Below are positions 27,197-36,372 of a stretch of DNA of 64,000 bases, piece by piece (the first letter of the stretch is position 1; each line of letters begins with the position of its first letter). The position numbers and the translations under genes were made by a program. This DNA is from Arthrobacter sp. H35-D1 (GTDB lineage Bacteria; Actinomycetota; Actinomycetes; Actinomycetales; Micrococcaceae), in assembly GCF_030063185.1 (NCBI RefSeq), contig NZ_JASISP010000001.1:186001-250000 (forward strand). The letters run 5' to 3'. A model generated the notes under the pieces. It searched no databases and was not told where the DNA came from. It was given only the letters and a program-made list of their open reading frames with translations.

Positions 27197-27811
27197 CTAG
27201 AACTCAGGAATCATGGCCATCACGACCGGGACAATGCCCAAAGCGATAAATGCCGGCAAGGCACAAAGCCCCAAAGGCAGCACCAGCTTCACGCCAAGTG
27301 CGGCGGCACGCTTCTCTGCCGCACGGCCGGCCATCCGTCGTTGCTGCTGCGCCTCGGCATACAGCAGCGGGGCCACCGAGGCTCCTGTCAGGGCCCCAAA
27401 ACTCAACGCGTCGTGGATCCGTGCCATGTCGCTGCGCAGCAGCTTGCCGTCCCAAGAGTCGTCCCAGGATGCGCCAATCTCCAGACCCGCCACCACCTGC
27501 AGCAAACACTCGCGCGCTCCCGGCACGGCCACGCCGGCCACCACCCGCAAGCCGCCCTGAACCGTAAGCCCCGATTCCAGCGCAGTGCCGAGCAGTTCCA
27601 GCAGCAGCGGGACCGAGGACACCCCGCTTGACGGATCAGGCGGTACTGCGGCGCCTGCACCATGGGCTGTTCCAGCTCCCGGCGAGGCCAACAGGCGGGG
27701 GCTGCGCTTGCCAATTCCCGCCGACAAGCCGCCGCCACGACCCCAAGCCGTTCCGCCCCACAGGCCTGCACAGGCCAGAGCCGCCACCGCAAAGACCAAC
27801 ACTGGGACCAT
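27197..27811 (-). CDS. TadC-like inner-membrane pilus assembly protein
   Basis: 204 residues from ATG 27811 (the frame upstream has no homology). It has the GspF/TadC pattern: an N-terminal helix (MVPVLVFAVAALACAGLWGG), the central helical region LLLELLGTALESGLTVQGGL, ALSFGALTGASVAPLLYAEA, and two C-terminal helices (GVKLVLPLGLCALPAFIALG, VVMAMIPEF). It sits 2 bases after the TadB stop. TadB and TadC form the membrane platform for the TadA ATPase. Confidence 0.85.
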   Translation of the reverse strand: MVPVLVFAVAALACAGLWGGTAWGRGGGLSAGIGKRSPRLLASPGAGTAHGAGAAVPPDPSSGVSSVPLLLELLGTALESGLTVQGGLRVVAGVAVPGARECLLQVVAGLEIGASWDDSWDGKLLRSDMARIHDALSFGALTGASVAPLLYAEAQQQRRMAGRAAEKRAAALGVKLVLPLGLCALPAFIALGIVPVVMAMIPEF

Positions 27812-27813
27812 GC

Positions 27814-28695
27814 TCACCACCGCCGGTGCAACGTGAATGACCGCATCCAGCTGCCCGCACCGGCACTTCTTCGCTGCGGGAGTTCCGGGGGGCGAGCCGC
27901 ACCGCCAATCATCCTGGCCGACCAGATCCGTCCTGCGAGCGAAAACGCAACACCGGTGGCCAGCACCGCCCACCCAAGCGGGCTGCCCAGCAAAGCCCCA
28001 ATCGGGTCCACACCCATGGCCACACCCAACCCCAACCCAATAAAGGGCAGCCAGCTCAAAAGCCGCACAGTGGCACGCGGTCCTGCGAGCGCAGTTGCCC
28101 GCAAAGCAGCGGTGTCCTGCTCTGCTTCGATGGCCAGTGCCAAGCGGTCAAGGATCGCGGCGACGGGCGCTCCGCTGCCTTCGCATACTTCAAAACAGGC
28201 TGCCACATCGAGCCACACTCTGTGCTGCTCCGCTGTCAGGGCCGGACCATGCCTGCGGATTCGCAGTTTGCGGGCTGGTGCGGCTGCCTCGCCGCAGGAA
28301 GTGCGCACAGCGGTTGCCGTGGGCATCCCCAAACCCGTGGCGCGCTGCACAGCCAGGACGAGCACCAAAACGGCGTCGGCTGGCATGCGGTCTCCGTTGG
28401 CAGCAGCCCTGGACCGGACAGGCACGGGGCGTCCTGCAGGCCTGCGCGCTTGTTCCATCGCCAGCACCTGGGCCAGCGCCCCCCATACTAGGGGTCCCGA
28501 CCGGCCGGCCGCCAACAGCGATGCCAACTGCCGGACCAGTCGAGGGAGCGATTCGGCTGTGTTCGGTCCCGTGCGGCCTGCTGCGCTCAGCTCTTTGCCG
28601 CCACCACCGCGCCGCGTAGCCCGCCAAACAGAGCCGCCAAGGCCCACCAGACCGCAGGCTGCCGCCGACAGGATGAAGACCAAAAGTGCGCTCAT
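27814..28695 (-). CDS. TadB-like inner-membrane pilus assembly protein
   Basis: 293 residues. N- and C-terminal membrane helices (SALLVFILSAAACGLVGLGG; WLPFIGLGLGVAMGVDPIGA) flank the cytoplasmic GspF domain with EVCEGSGAPVAAILDRLALA. The C-terminus is basic. It overlaps TadA by 4 bases and abuts TadC, so expression is coupled. It is the platform partner of TadC. Confidence 0.85.
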   Translation of the reverse strand: MSALLVFILSAAACGLVGLGGSVWRATRRGGGGKELSAAGRTGPNTAESLPRLVRQLASLLAAGRSGPLVWGALAQVLAMEQARRPAGRPVPVRSRAAANGDRMPADAVLVLVLAVQRATGLGMPTATAVRTSCGEAAAPARKLRIRRHGPALTAEQHRVWLDVAACFEVCEGSGAPVAAILDRLALAIEAEQDTAALRATALAGPRATVRLLSWLPFIGLGLGVAMGVDPIGALLGSPLGWAVLATGVAFSLAGRIWSARMIGGAARPPELPQRRSAGAGSWMRSFTLHRRW

Positions 28696-29951
28696 GGCAG
28701 GGCCCCGGAGCGGTGAGCCGCGTCGACATGGCGGGAGACGGCGTCGGGCGCCACTCCCAGCTTTTTAGCCAGCGCCGACCACGCCGGTCCCTGCACCAAT
28801 CCGGAACCATCCTCCCGTGAGGTCCGGCAGGCCAAAGCCGTCACCACTTCCAGCCGGCCTTCGCGTAAAACCACCGCGGCAACCTCGGCAACAACGCGTT
28901 GGCCGTTCCTTCGCGTCAGGTGGATCACCACATCCAATGCGCTGGCAGCCTGCAGGAAAACAGCTTCCGAGGTCATGCCCGCGAGCGCCCCCAAGGCTGC
29001 CAGCCGGGCAGGCACGTCGCCGGCGCTGTTGGCATGGATAGTTCCGCCACCTCCGCTGTGGCCGGTGTTCATCGCCATGAGCAGTTCACGCACTTCACTG
29101 CCTCGGCATTCGCCAACAATGAGTCGACCCGGATTCATCCGCAATGCTTGGCGCACCAATTCCGCCAAATCCAGGGCACCGGCCCCTTCAGCGTTTTCAT
29201 GGCGGGCTTCAAGCGTCACCACATGCGGGTGCTCCGGCTCCAACTCTGCCGCGTCCTCTATGAGCACCAGCCTTTCCTCTGCTGGACACAGCCCCAGCAG
29301 AGTTGACAGCAAAGTGGTCTTCCCGGCCCCTGTCGCTCCGCTGATGAGAAAGTTCAGCCGGCGGTCAACAACCGCGGCCATCACCCGGGCAACCAAGGGT
29401 TCCACGCTGCCGGCGTCGACCAGCTGGGACATCGTCAGGACTGTTCGGCGCTTGATCCTGATGGACAGTAGGGTTCCCGTGGTTGAAATAGGTGGCAGGA
29501 CGGCGTGGACCCTGTAGCCGGAGGAGATCCTCACATCCACGCATGGGCTGCTTTCATCCAGCCTGCGCCCGCCGGTGGCCACCAGCCGCACGGCGAGAGC
29601 GCGAAGTTCGCCCTCGTTCGAAAAACCCACCCCCACCCGTTCCGGCCCCGCCCCGCGGTCCTGCCACACCGAATCCGGGGCATTGACAAAAATGTCGGTG
29701 ACGGCGGGATCATTCACCAAGCCCTGCAACGGCCCAAGCCCGTTGAGCTCGGCGGCAATCCGTTCCATGGCCACCAGCGAGCCGGCGGCTCCGAGCAGCC
29801 GCCCGCTTTCCCGCACAGCGGCAGCGACCTGCAGCTCGGTCACTGGTCCCGGCCTGGCCAAAACGCTGCGCCGAACCACCTCGAGCAACTGCGCATCCAT
29901 CGCCCCGTCCCACGGGCCGCGCACACCCCCGTTGGGCACAGGCGCACTCAT
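28692..29951 (-). CDS. tadA: TadA/CpaF-family secretion ATPase
   Basis: 419 residues from ATG 29951. A hexameric ATPase that powers Flp pilus assembly, on the cytoplasmic side of the membrane. Walker A GATGAGKTT is at 205-213. An Asp box (LVLIEDAAELE), a Walker-B-like stretch (NPGRLIVGECRGSEVRELL) and the His box TIHANSA follow. The GspE-type N-terminal domain (PLQGLVNDPAVTDIFVNAPD) precedes the ATPase. It overlaps Ssd by 4 bases and TadB by 4 bases. Confidence 0.93.
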   Translation of the reverse strand: MSAPVPNGGVRGPWDGAMDAQLLEVVRRSVLARPGPVTELQVAAAVRESGRLLGAAGSLVAMERIAAELNGLGPLQGLVNDPAVTDIFVNAPDSVWQDRGAGPERVGVGFSNEGELRALAVRLVATGGRRLDESSPCVDVRISSGYRVHAVLPPISTTGTLLSIRIKRRTVLTMSQLVDAGSVEPLVARVMAAVVDRRLNFLISGATGAGKTTLLSTLLGLCPAEERLVLIEDAAELEPEHPHVVTLEARHENAEGAGALDLAELVRQALRMNPGRLIVGECRGSEVRELLMAMNTGHSGGGGTIHANSAGDVPARLAALGALAGMTSEAVFLQAASALDVVIHLTRRNGQRVVAEVAAVVLREGRLEVVTALACRTSREDGSGLVQGPAWSALAKKLGVAPDAVSRHVDAAHRSGALP

Positions 29952-31156
29952 GGCAGCCGCCTGCCCGACGTCCCGCCGTCGTTCGAGGACTCCCCCGACA
30001 TCCAATTCAGAACATTGGAGACAAGCCTCCGCACGGCCCGGCGCCGCAGGAGCTCCGGCAGGCGCTGGGCTTCCAACGCTTCACCTACTCCGCGCAGCGC
30101 AGGAAGCCGGCCCACCAGCGGCAGGCCGACAGCATCAGCCACCATGGCCGCGTCCAGCCCTTCCGCCAGTGGTCCACGCACGACGGCGGCAGCGGGCATG
30201 GGCGCCATCGTCTCCAGCATGTGCAGCGTGGCCGCGGCAGCGCGCACACGGCCCGGAACCACCACGGCCAGACCGTTGCACCGCAGAGCCAAGGCCGCAA
30301 ACGCTTCGGGGCTTCGACCCAAATCAACCACCACCAGCCCGTAGGCTCCGCGGGCAGCGCGCATGATCTCCCCAGCCGCCGAGCGGGTGCCAGACCCGGG
30401 CTCCGCCTGTGCGCTCCCCTCCACCCGCGGCCCGGCAGCCAGCATGGCTCCGGCAGTTTCCTGCCGCAAGGCGCTGTCCCAGGAGAGCAGGGACAGGGCG
30501 CCCATTTGCGGCAGGGAGGCAGCCAGCTGGTCCGGATTGATGGCCCCGGATGCCTGCAGCAGCTCCGGCCAACGCAGGCCCGGCACATCCACGGCCGCCA
30601 GAGCCGTGCACAATCCACCGCCCCAGGGGTCGCCGTCGACCAGCAGCGTTCTCGTGCCCCGGGCAGCAGCCCCGGCCGCAACCAGGACCGACAGCGTGGA
30701 TGCCCCGGCACCGCCACAACCACCGGCAACGCCCAGCACTCCGGCACCGGCGACTGGATTTCGCAAAAAGCTCAGGTAGTTGGCCAGCCACGGAGCTGAA
30801 TCTGGGAGTATGGCCACCCGATCGGCCCCCAGCCGTTCAGCCTGCTTCCACATCTGCGCCGCTTCGCCGGCAAAGCCCACCACAGCGGTGGGTCCGCGCC
30901 ACCCGGCAAGTCCCGCGTCAATGGCCGAGCCGGCAAGCGCTTCGGCGTCGACAAGCACCGCAGCCACGTCTTCCCACCTGCCAGCCACTTGGTCAAGGCT
31001 CTGCCCAACCACCAGTTCAACAGCGGCGGCGGCACTGACCCTGCCGACGGCGCCCTGCAACTCTGCAGACCCGGACAACAGCACGATGGTGGTGTCCCTG
31101 CGCGGCATCCACGGTGCCGCTGCCGGACCGGGCGGAGGACTCTGGCTGCGTCTCAT
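29948..31156 (-). CDS. ssd: Septum site-determining protein Ssd / CpaE-like ATPase
   Basis: 402 residues. A deviant Walker A (GVAGGCGGAGAST) lies around residue 144-154, followed by VLVAAGAAARGTRTLLVDGD. This is a ParA/MinD-type fold with a receiver-like N-terminal half (TTIVLLSGSAELQGAVGRVS). Mycobacterial Ssd (Rv3660c) affects division; CpaE in Caulobacter localises the pilus machinery. The context upstream of tadA suggests localising pilus assembly. The operon is likely transcribed from the gap upstream at 31157-31286. Confidence 0.85.
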   Translation of the reverse strand: MRRSQSPPPGPAAAPWMPRRDTTIVLLSGSAELQGAVGRVSAAAAVELVVGQSLDQVAGRWEDVAAVLVDAEALAGSAIDAGLAGWRGPTAVVGFAGEAAQMWKQAERLGADRVAILPDSAPWLANYLSFLRNPVAGAGVLGVAGGCGGAGASTLSVLVAAGAAARGTRTLLVDGDPWGGGLCTALAAVDVPGLRWPELLQASGAINPDQLAASLPQMGALSLLSWDSALRQETAGAMLAAGPRVEGSAQAEPGSGTRSAAGEIMRAARGAYGLVVVDLGRSPEAFAALALRCNGLAVVVPGRVRAAAATLHMLETMAPMPAAAVVRGPLAEGLDAAMVADAVGLPLVGRLPALRGVGEALEAQRLPELLRRRAVRRLVSNVLNWMSGESSNDGGTSGRRLP

Positions 31157-31286
31157 GAATCAACTGTGCCCTTGCCCTCGAATCGGCTCCACAGGTCCTT
31201 GTCTGAAAGTGGAGGAAGAGGACGCCAGGGGCGGCTGTGGAGGAATGGGCGGGCAGGTGGCGGGCGGACAGTGCAGAATAGAAACT

Positions 31287-33017
31287 ATGTACGCATTGTT
31301 GGCCAAGGGGCCTGCTGCTTCCACCGCCATGGTTCAGCTCAGGCACGACGACGGCACGCCCGCTTCGGAGGCTCGGACAGTGGACCGAGCCGCACTCCAG
31401 GCAACTGTGCGCGAGCTTGAGGCGACCCACCGCCCCCGCTGGGTGTGGGACAGGGCTGCCAACTGGTATCCGGAGCTGCTGGCGGCCAATGTGCGGGTGG
31501 AAAAGTGCCATGACCTGGCCTTGTGCCAGAACATTCTGCTGCACTCCGAATTTGCCGCAGCCACCGGCTACCACGCGCAATCCACCTCCCTTCCGCCGGA
31601 GATCGACCCGGTCCGTCAAACCTCAATCTGGGGTGCGGCAACCACCGGGCAGGAAAGCCTGTTCGATGCCCCCACACATGCCACCGCCCCGCGGGCGTGG
31701 GATCTTGAGACCGTGGCGAAGGAACTCGGTGCCCAAAAAGTCGCCGTTGCTTCCTCCACACACCCAGCCAGGCTCTCACTTTTGCTCATTGCAGAATCCG
31801 CTGGTGCTTTGGTGGCAGCGGAGATGCAATATGAAGGTATCCCTTGGAGGGAAGACCTGCACAGGAGGCTGCTCAATGACTTGCTTGGCCCGGAACCAAC
31901 CGACCATGCCCACCCGGAAAAGATGGAGGCGCTGGCCGCACAGTTGCGCACCGCCTTGAATGCACCCTCACTGAACCCCGACTCCCCGCAGGACTTGATC
32001 CGGGCCCTGCACAAGGCGGGCATCGAGGCGAAATCCACCCGAAGCTGGGAGCTGATGGAGTTCAAGCACCCTGCCATCGAACCCCTGCTGGCGTACCGAA
32101 AACTCAGCCGACTTTTCACCACCAACGGCTGGAATTGGCTCCGGCAGTGGGTGCGAGAGGGGCGATTTCATTCCGAATACGTGGTGGGCGGAGTGGTGTC
32201 GGGGCGCTGGGCTTCGCGCGGCGGCGGCGCCATGCAGGTGCCGGCGCAGATCAGGGGCGCCGCCGTTGCCGACCCCGGTTACACGTTGATTGTGGCCGAC
32301 GCAGCCCAATTGGAGCCGAGGGTTCTGGCTGCCCTCGCCCAGGACACGGCGATGGCCGCGGCGGGCCAAGACCACGACGGGCACAACAAGGATCTCTATG
32401 CGGGGATTGCGGCCCAGGGCTTTGGCGGCGACCGCAGCATGGCCAAAATTGCCTTGCTGGGTGCCATTTACGGCTCCACCACGGGGGAATCGGGCAGGCT
32501 GGTGCCCCAACTTGCCCGCATGTACCCGCGAGCGCTGGACTATGTGGAACAAGCGGCCCGAGCAGGCGAACGCGGCCAGCGTGTGAGCACGTTCCTTGGC
32601 CGCAGCACCCCTCCCACCACACAGGAATGGCACGACGGCCAGCGCAGCTCCTCAGCTGTGGAACAACGCCGGGCCGAGTCCGCTGCCCGCTCCCGGGGAC
32701 GCTTCACCCGCAACTTTGTGGTTCAGGGAACAGCTGCTGAATGGGCCCTGTGCTGGCTCGCTGAATTGCGACGTCGGCTGCGGGCCTTGACGGCTGCCTC
32801 GCTCGACGCCGGGGGAACGCCAGGGCAGGGCACGCCGCAGTTGGTGTTCTTCCTTCACGATGAAGTCATGGTGCATTGCCCCACCGCGTTGGTGGATGAG
32901 GTCACTCGGATTGTGCATGAGTCCTCGCAGGCTGCAACGGAGTTGATTTTTGGCAGGATCCCGCTGGAGTTTCCTGTCAACGTCAGCGTTGTGCAGTGCT
33001 ACGCCGATGCCAAATAG
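31287..33017 (+). CDS. Family-A DNA polymerase-like protein without a typical exonuclease active site
   Basis: 576 residues. Motif A is VADAAQLEPRVLA (Asp338), motif B RSMAKIALLGAIYG (Arg383, Lys387, Tyr395) and motif C FFLHDEVMVH (around 530). The fold resembles PolA and annotated bifunctional 3'-5' exonuclease/polymerase proteins. The N-terminal region lacks the DxE exonuclease motif and is reduced. Position B reads Ile-Ala-Leu-Leu-Gly where most family-A enzymes have an Asn-Phe-Gly-type triplet, so templating or activity may differ. ATG 31287 is preferred over longer upstream frames. Confidence 0.8.
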   Translation: MYALLAKGPAASTAMVQLRHDDGTPASEARTVDRAALQATVRELEATHRPRWVWDRAANWYPELLAANVRVEKCHDLALCQNILLHSEFAAATGYHAQSTSLPPEIDPVRQTSIWGAATTGQESLFDAPTHATAPRAWDLETVAKELGAQKVAVASSTHPARLSLLLIAESAGALVAAEMQYEGIPWREDLHRRLLNDLLGPEPTDHAHPEKMEALAAQLRTALNAPSLNPDSPQDLIRALHKAGIEAKSTRSWELMEFKHPAIEPLLAYRKLSRLFTTNGWNWLRQWVREGRFHSEYVVGGVVSGRWASRGGGAMQVPAQIRGAAVADPGYTLIVADAAQLEPRVLAALAQDTAMAAAGQDHDGHNKDLYAGIAAQGFGGDRSMAKIALLGAIYGSTTGESGRLVPQLARMYPRALDYVEQAARAGERGQRVSTFLGRSTPPTTQEWHDGQRSSSAVEQRRAESAARSRGRFTRNFVVQGTAAEWALCWLAELRRRLRALTAASLDAGGTPGQGTPQLVFFLHDEVMVHCPTALVDEVTRIVHESSQAATELIFGRIPLEFPVNVSVVQCYADAK

Positions 33018-33043
33018 GGCAACTTCCACCGGGTTTGGACCTC

Positions 33044-33739
33044 CTAGATGGGAGCAGGCAGTTCCCGCGTCTCATCCCAAGGCACGTCCCACTCCAACTC
33101 TTGGAAAACGTAGCTGAGGATCCCTGCCGTGAAACCCCACACCACTACGCCATTGACGGTAAAGGCGGGCCCCCGGTAGCGCTGGCCGTCGCGTGCCAGG
33201 ACGGCGGTGAAACGGTTGTCGGGATCCAGCAGGTCCCTGACGGGCAATCTGAAAACTTGGGCCGACTCGCCATAGTCCACAACCTCGACGGGGCTTTGCC
33301 GCGACCACCAGCCGAGCACGGGCGTGACCATGAAATTACTGACGGGAAGAGGCATTTCGGGCAGCAGGCCCAAGACGTCCACACCCTGCGGGTCCAAACC
33401 TGTCTCTTCTTCGGCTTCCCGCAACGCTGCCGCAGCCATCGAAGCGTCATCCGGATCCACTCCCCCGCCCGGGAAAGCCACTTGGCCGGGGTGGTCGTTC
33501 AAGGTTGCCGCCCGCTCAATCAGCAGGATGTCCAGATCGGCCGAAACCAACGGCTTGGCAGAAGCAGCCGGTACGTCGTCCAAGGCACCAAAGAGCATCA
33601 GGACGGCCGCTTTGCGGGTTGCTGCGCTGTCCACCGGCGGCTGCCACAGTGAGGGACGGCCCATTCGCTTGGCTGCAGGCAGTGCAGCGCTCAACGCAAC
33701 TTTCTGCGCCAAGGCCGCCAAGTCGGTGTAGGCACTCAC
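33044..33739 (-). CDS. NUDIX hydrolase, probable CoA pyrophosphatase
   Basis: 231 residues. The NUDIX box is [20 protein letters not shown] followed directly by EETGL, with the preceding VAFPGGG. CoA-type members have the [16 protein letters not shown] pattern; here [15 protein letters not shown] is seen. It hydrolyses CoA or nucleoside diphosphate derivatives. The TATR-like N-terminus is short. It is 26 bases from the convergent polymerase gene and overlaps nth by 4 bases, as in the Rv3672c region of mycobacteria, where the nth and nudix genes lie close. Confidence 0.88.
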   Translation of the reverse strand: MSAYTDLAALAQKVALSAALPAAKRMGRPSLWQPPVDSAATRKAAVLMLFGALDDVPAASAKPLVSADLDILLIERAATLNDHPGQVAFPGGGVDPDDASMAAAALREAEEETGLDPQGVDVLGLLPEMPLPVSNFMVTPVLGWWSRQSPVEVVDYGESAQVFRLPVRDLLDPDNRFTAVLARDGQRYRGPAFTVNGVVVWGFTAGILSYVFQELEWDVPWDETRELPAPI

Positions 33740-34563
33740 CGGGAGTTGTCCCTGGCGTCCGTTTCCGTGGATCGAGCCGCTCGCTGGAACTCTTGTCGGT
33801 ATTGCGCGGCTTTGCCCACGTCGGCAAGCATGCGCGCCAGCAGTTCCTCCTGCCCCGGCGCGAGCTCGTACTTGAGCAGTTTCGCGGCTTTCACCGGATC
33901 CACTTCACCGTCCCCGTAGGACGGGCACAGATGCGCAATGGGGCAGACCCCGCACGCGGGCTTGCGGGCGTGGCAGATTCGCCGGCCGTGGAAAACTACG
34001 CGGTGCGAAACCATCGTCCAGTCTTTGCGCTCAAACAAAGCCGCAACATCAGCCTCAATCCGCACCGGATCCGTGGATTCGGTCCAGCGAAAGCGCCGTG
34101 CCAGCCGGATGAAATGCGTGTCCACGGTAATGCCCGGAACCCCAAACGCATTCCCAAGCACCACATTGGCGGTTTTTCGCCCCACTCCCGGAAGCGTGAC
34201 GAGGGCCTCAAGGGAACCCGGCACCACGCCGTCGTACTCATCCACCACGCGCGTGGCCAGCGCCAACAAATTTGCTGCCTTGGCCCGGAAGAAACCGGTG
34301 GATTTGATCAGCACCTCAAGCTCAATCGGCTGGGCCTGCGCCATTGCCAGCGGCGTGGGAAAGCGGGCAAAGAGGGCCGGGGTCACCGCATTGACTCGAA
34401 TGTCGGTGGTCTGCGCTGACAGCACGGTGGCAACCAGCAGCTCAAACGGGTTCCGAAAGTCCAACTCCGCGTGGGCATAAGGGTACAGCTGCGCCAACTC
34501 GCGGTTGATTTTCCGAGCCCGGCGCTTGAGTGCCAGCGCCGTTTCCGGGACCACTGCCACCAC
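33736..34563 (-). CDS. nth: Endonuclease III (Nth)
   Basis: 275 residues. A bifunctional DNA glycosylase and AP lyase that removes oxidised pyrimidines. The HhH motif LPGVGRKTA contains the catalytic Lys130, and the catalytic Asp148 lies in VDTHF. The four Fe-S cysteines are Cys197, 204, 207 and 213, with C-X6-C-X2-C-X5-C spacing. The C-terminus is extended by about 50 charged residues, common in actinobacteria. It overlaps the NUDIX gene downstream and lies 3 bases behind the gene upstream. Confidence 0.95.
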   Translation of the reverse strand: MVAVVPETALALKRRARKINRELAQLYPYAHAELDFRNPFELLVATVLSAQTTDIRVNAVTPALFARFPTPLAMAQAQPIELEVLIKSTGFFRAKAANLLALATRVVDEYDGVVPGSLEALVTLPGVGRKTANVVLGNAFGVPGITVDTHFIRLARRFRWTESTDPVRIEADVAALFERKDWTMVSHRVVFHGRRICHARKPACGVCPIAHLCPSYGDGEVDPVKAAKLLKYELAPGQEELLARMLADVGKAAQYRQEFQRAARSTETDARDNSR

Positions 34564-34566
34564 TGG

Positions 34567-36024
34567 CTACTGGCTGTCCGAGGCGCGCTCGATCCCCACC
34601 AGATCAAGCAAAACACCTGTCTTGCCGTGGCTGTCTTGAACGAGGAAACTATTGCCGCGGTCCTCCAGGGCCAGGATCCAGGCCCCGGGAGCCAGCTTGA
34701 AAAGGAATTGCCGGGTATTTTCGTCAATCACGTTTTGCGGGCGGTCCACGGCAAACCAGAACGGATCAACGCTGACAGGCGCCGCAGCAGCCTTCGGATT
34801 CACTGTGGCCGCGATGCTGTCCTTGGCAGCTGCTGCCACTTGGGGGTTCAGCGTGGTCGCAGCTGCAGCGCCCTGCGCCGCACCTGGCTGGCCGCCGTCG
34901 GAGCGGTCGCTGCCAGAGCGGTCGCTGCCGAACCGGTCTGCGCCGCCCGCGCTGGCAGCCGTTGCCGTTTCGTTTGATGACGTCTCGACGCCGGACTTCC
35001 CTGCAGCGGAACCGTGTGAAGCCGACTGCTCGGCAGCAGGCTGGGCTGCGGCGGCGCTTTCAGTTGCAGCGGACGTGCTTGCGGTTGCCTTGGCTGCAGC
35101 CGTCTGCGCTGCTGCACCCCCCGCACCTGCATGCCCTGCACCGGTCTGGATTGCACCGGCTTGCTTAGCACCTGCGCTGGCTCCCGTGGCAGTGGATGCC
35201 TGCGTGGCACCGGACTGCGCTGGAGCTCCCTGGGCTGGGTTGCCTTCCTTGGCCGGAGTGAAGATCTGGCCGGCGGACGAGTGGCCGGCAGCCGGTGCGG
35301 CGGCCCAGCCGCCTGCGGCCTGCGCGCCGCCCTGGCCTTGGTTGCTCTGGCCTTGGTTGCCCTGACCCTGGTTGGCCATGCCTTGATTGCCTTGGGCCGG
35401 GGTGGCCTGTGCACCCTGGCGAGGTGCACCATGGCCGTAGTGCGTCCCGGCAGCACCGGCACCTGCGGCCACGGCTGCCGGCTTGGCTGCAACCGCGCGC
35501 TTGGGGGCGGGAATCGCATCGCGTGCTGCCACATGGGCAGGAACTTCGGCACGGCCGGAAAAGTCGGAGGCCAGGAAGGGGATCCACTGTGCGCAAACAG
35601 TCCCTGCCAACAGCAGCAAGGAACCGACCAGACCCACCAGATAGGCGGGGCCAAAGCTCGTCACGGCTCCGGTGAAGAAGAAGAACGTGGCGAAGGCCGC
35701 GACCACCGAAGCGAACTGGTCAACGGAGAGCGACCCGAAACGAACCTTGCTTTCCGGGCTCAGCCGACGGGCAAGGAACAGCCCGCCCACGGCCAGCGGA
35801 AGCACGACTCCGATGCCGATGTAAAACAGCCCGCCGGTGTTCCATAGATTGAAACTGCCGGCAAGGTTCGAGATGAGTGGCACCAGTGAAGCGACGAAAA
35901 TAATCGCAACAGATCCCAGGACCCATAGATCCCGGATAGTTAGCGGGCCGACTGCTGCATGGCTGGGCGTTGTACCCGAGTTGCCTGCGGCGCTCTGGGC
36001 AGAAGGCGTGTGTTGCTCTGTCAT
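34567..36024 (-). CDS. Membrane protein with long Ala/Gly/Gln linker
   Basis: About 485 residues from ATG 36024 (ATG 36045 is possible). Four helices near residues 30-150 (VLGSVAIIFVASLVPLISNL, LFYIGIGVVLPLAVGGLFLA, VVAAFATFFFFTGAVTSFG and LVGLVGSLLLLAGTVCAQWI) are followed by about 250 residues of Ala/Gly/Ser/Gln low complexity with an NQGQ-type repeat. A folded C-terminal segment (WFAVDRPQNVIDENTRQFLF) may be a beta domain. The function is unknown. It follows directly on the acs upstream region and lies 3 bases before nth. Confidence 0.7.
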   Translation of the reverse strand: MTEQHTPSAQSAAGNSGTTPSHAAVGPLTIRDLWVLGSVAIIFVASLVPLISNLAGSFNLWNTGGLFYIGIGVVLPLAVGGLFLARRLSPESKVRFGSLSVDQFASVVAAFATFFFFTGAVTSFGPAYLVGLVGSLLLLAGTVCAQWIPFLASDFSGRAEVPAHVAARDAIPAPKRAVAAKPAAVAAGAGAAGTHYGHGAPRQGAQATPAQGNQGMANQGQGNQGQSNQGQGGAQAAGGWAAAPAAGHSSAGQIFTPAKEGNPAQGAPAQSGATQASTATGASAGAKQAGAIQTGAGHAGAGGAAAQTAAAKATASTSAATESAAAAQPAAEQSASHGSAAGKSGVETSSNETATAASAGGADRFGSDRSGSDRSDGGQPGAAQGAAAATTLNPQVAAAAKDSIAATVNPKAAAAPVSVDPFWFAVDRPQNVIDENTRQFLFKLAPGAWILALEDRGNSFLVQDSHGKTGVLLDLVGIERASDSQ

Positions 36025-36372
36025 GGTCCTACTCCTCAAAGTCACGATTGTCTTCCAGCCTAGTTACCGCAGAGAGGCAACACTAGCGAGCCACAGCTTA
36101 AATAGCGCAAAATGCGTTTAAAGGGCAGAACTCGCCTACCCCTGCCCACGCGGACTTCGCGCATTTGAGCGCAGATATGACCCCATTGACCCCACCGCCC
36201 TGTGACGGCAAACACGTTCCATGATGAAAAGCGCTACAGTTAAAGCTGGAACAAAACGCTGTCCCAGCAACTATCCCGAGCACCGCACCCACTCCTTTCT
36301 TGGGAGTTGCAGCGCACTGCCGCCGATGGGGAACTGCAGGACATCAGCTACGTAGGAATGAAGGGATTTTAG
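36025..36372. promoter_or_regulatory. Divergent region upstream of acs with a CRP/GlxR-like half palindrome
   Basis: No gene is seen in these 348 bases. TGTGACGGCAAACACG (36201-36216) has a perfect left GlxR/CRP half (TGTGA) but only 3 of 5 of the right half (TCACA) after the 6-base spacer. The sites control acetate genes in related actinobacteria, and a crp gene lies in the window, but the match is partial. Confidence 0.35.
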
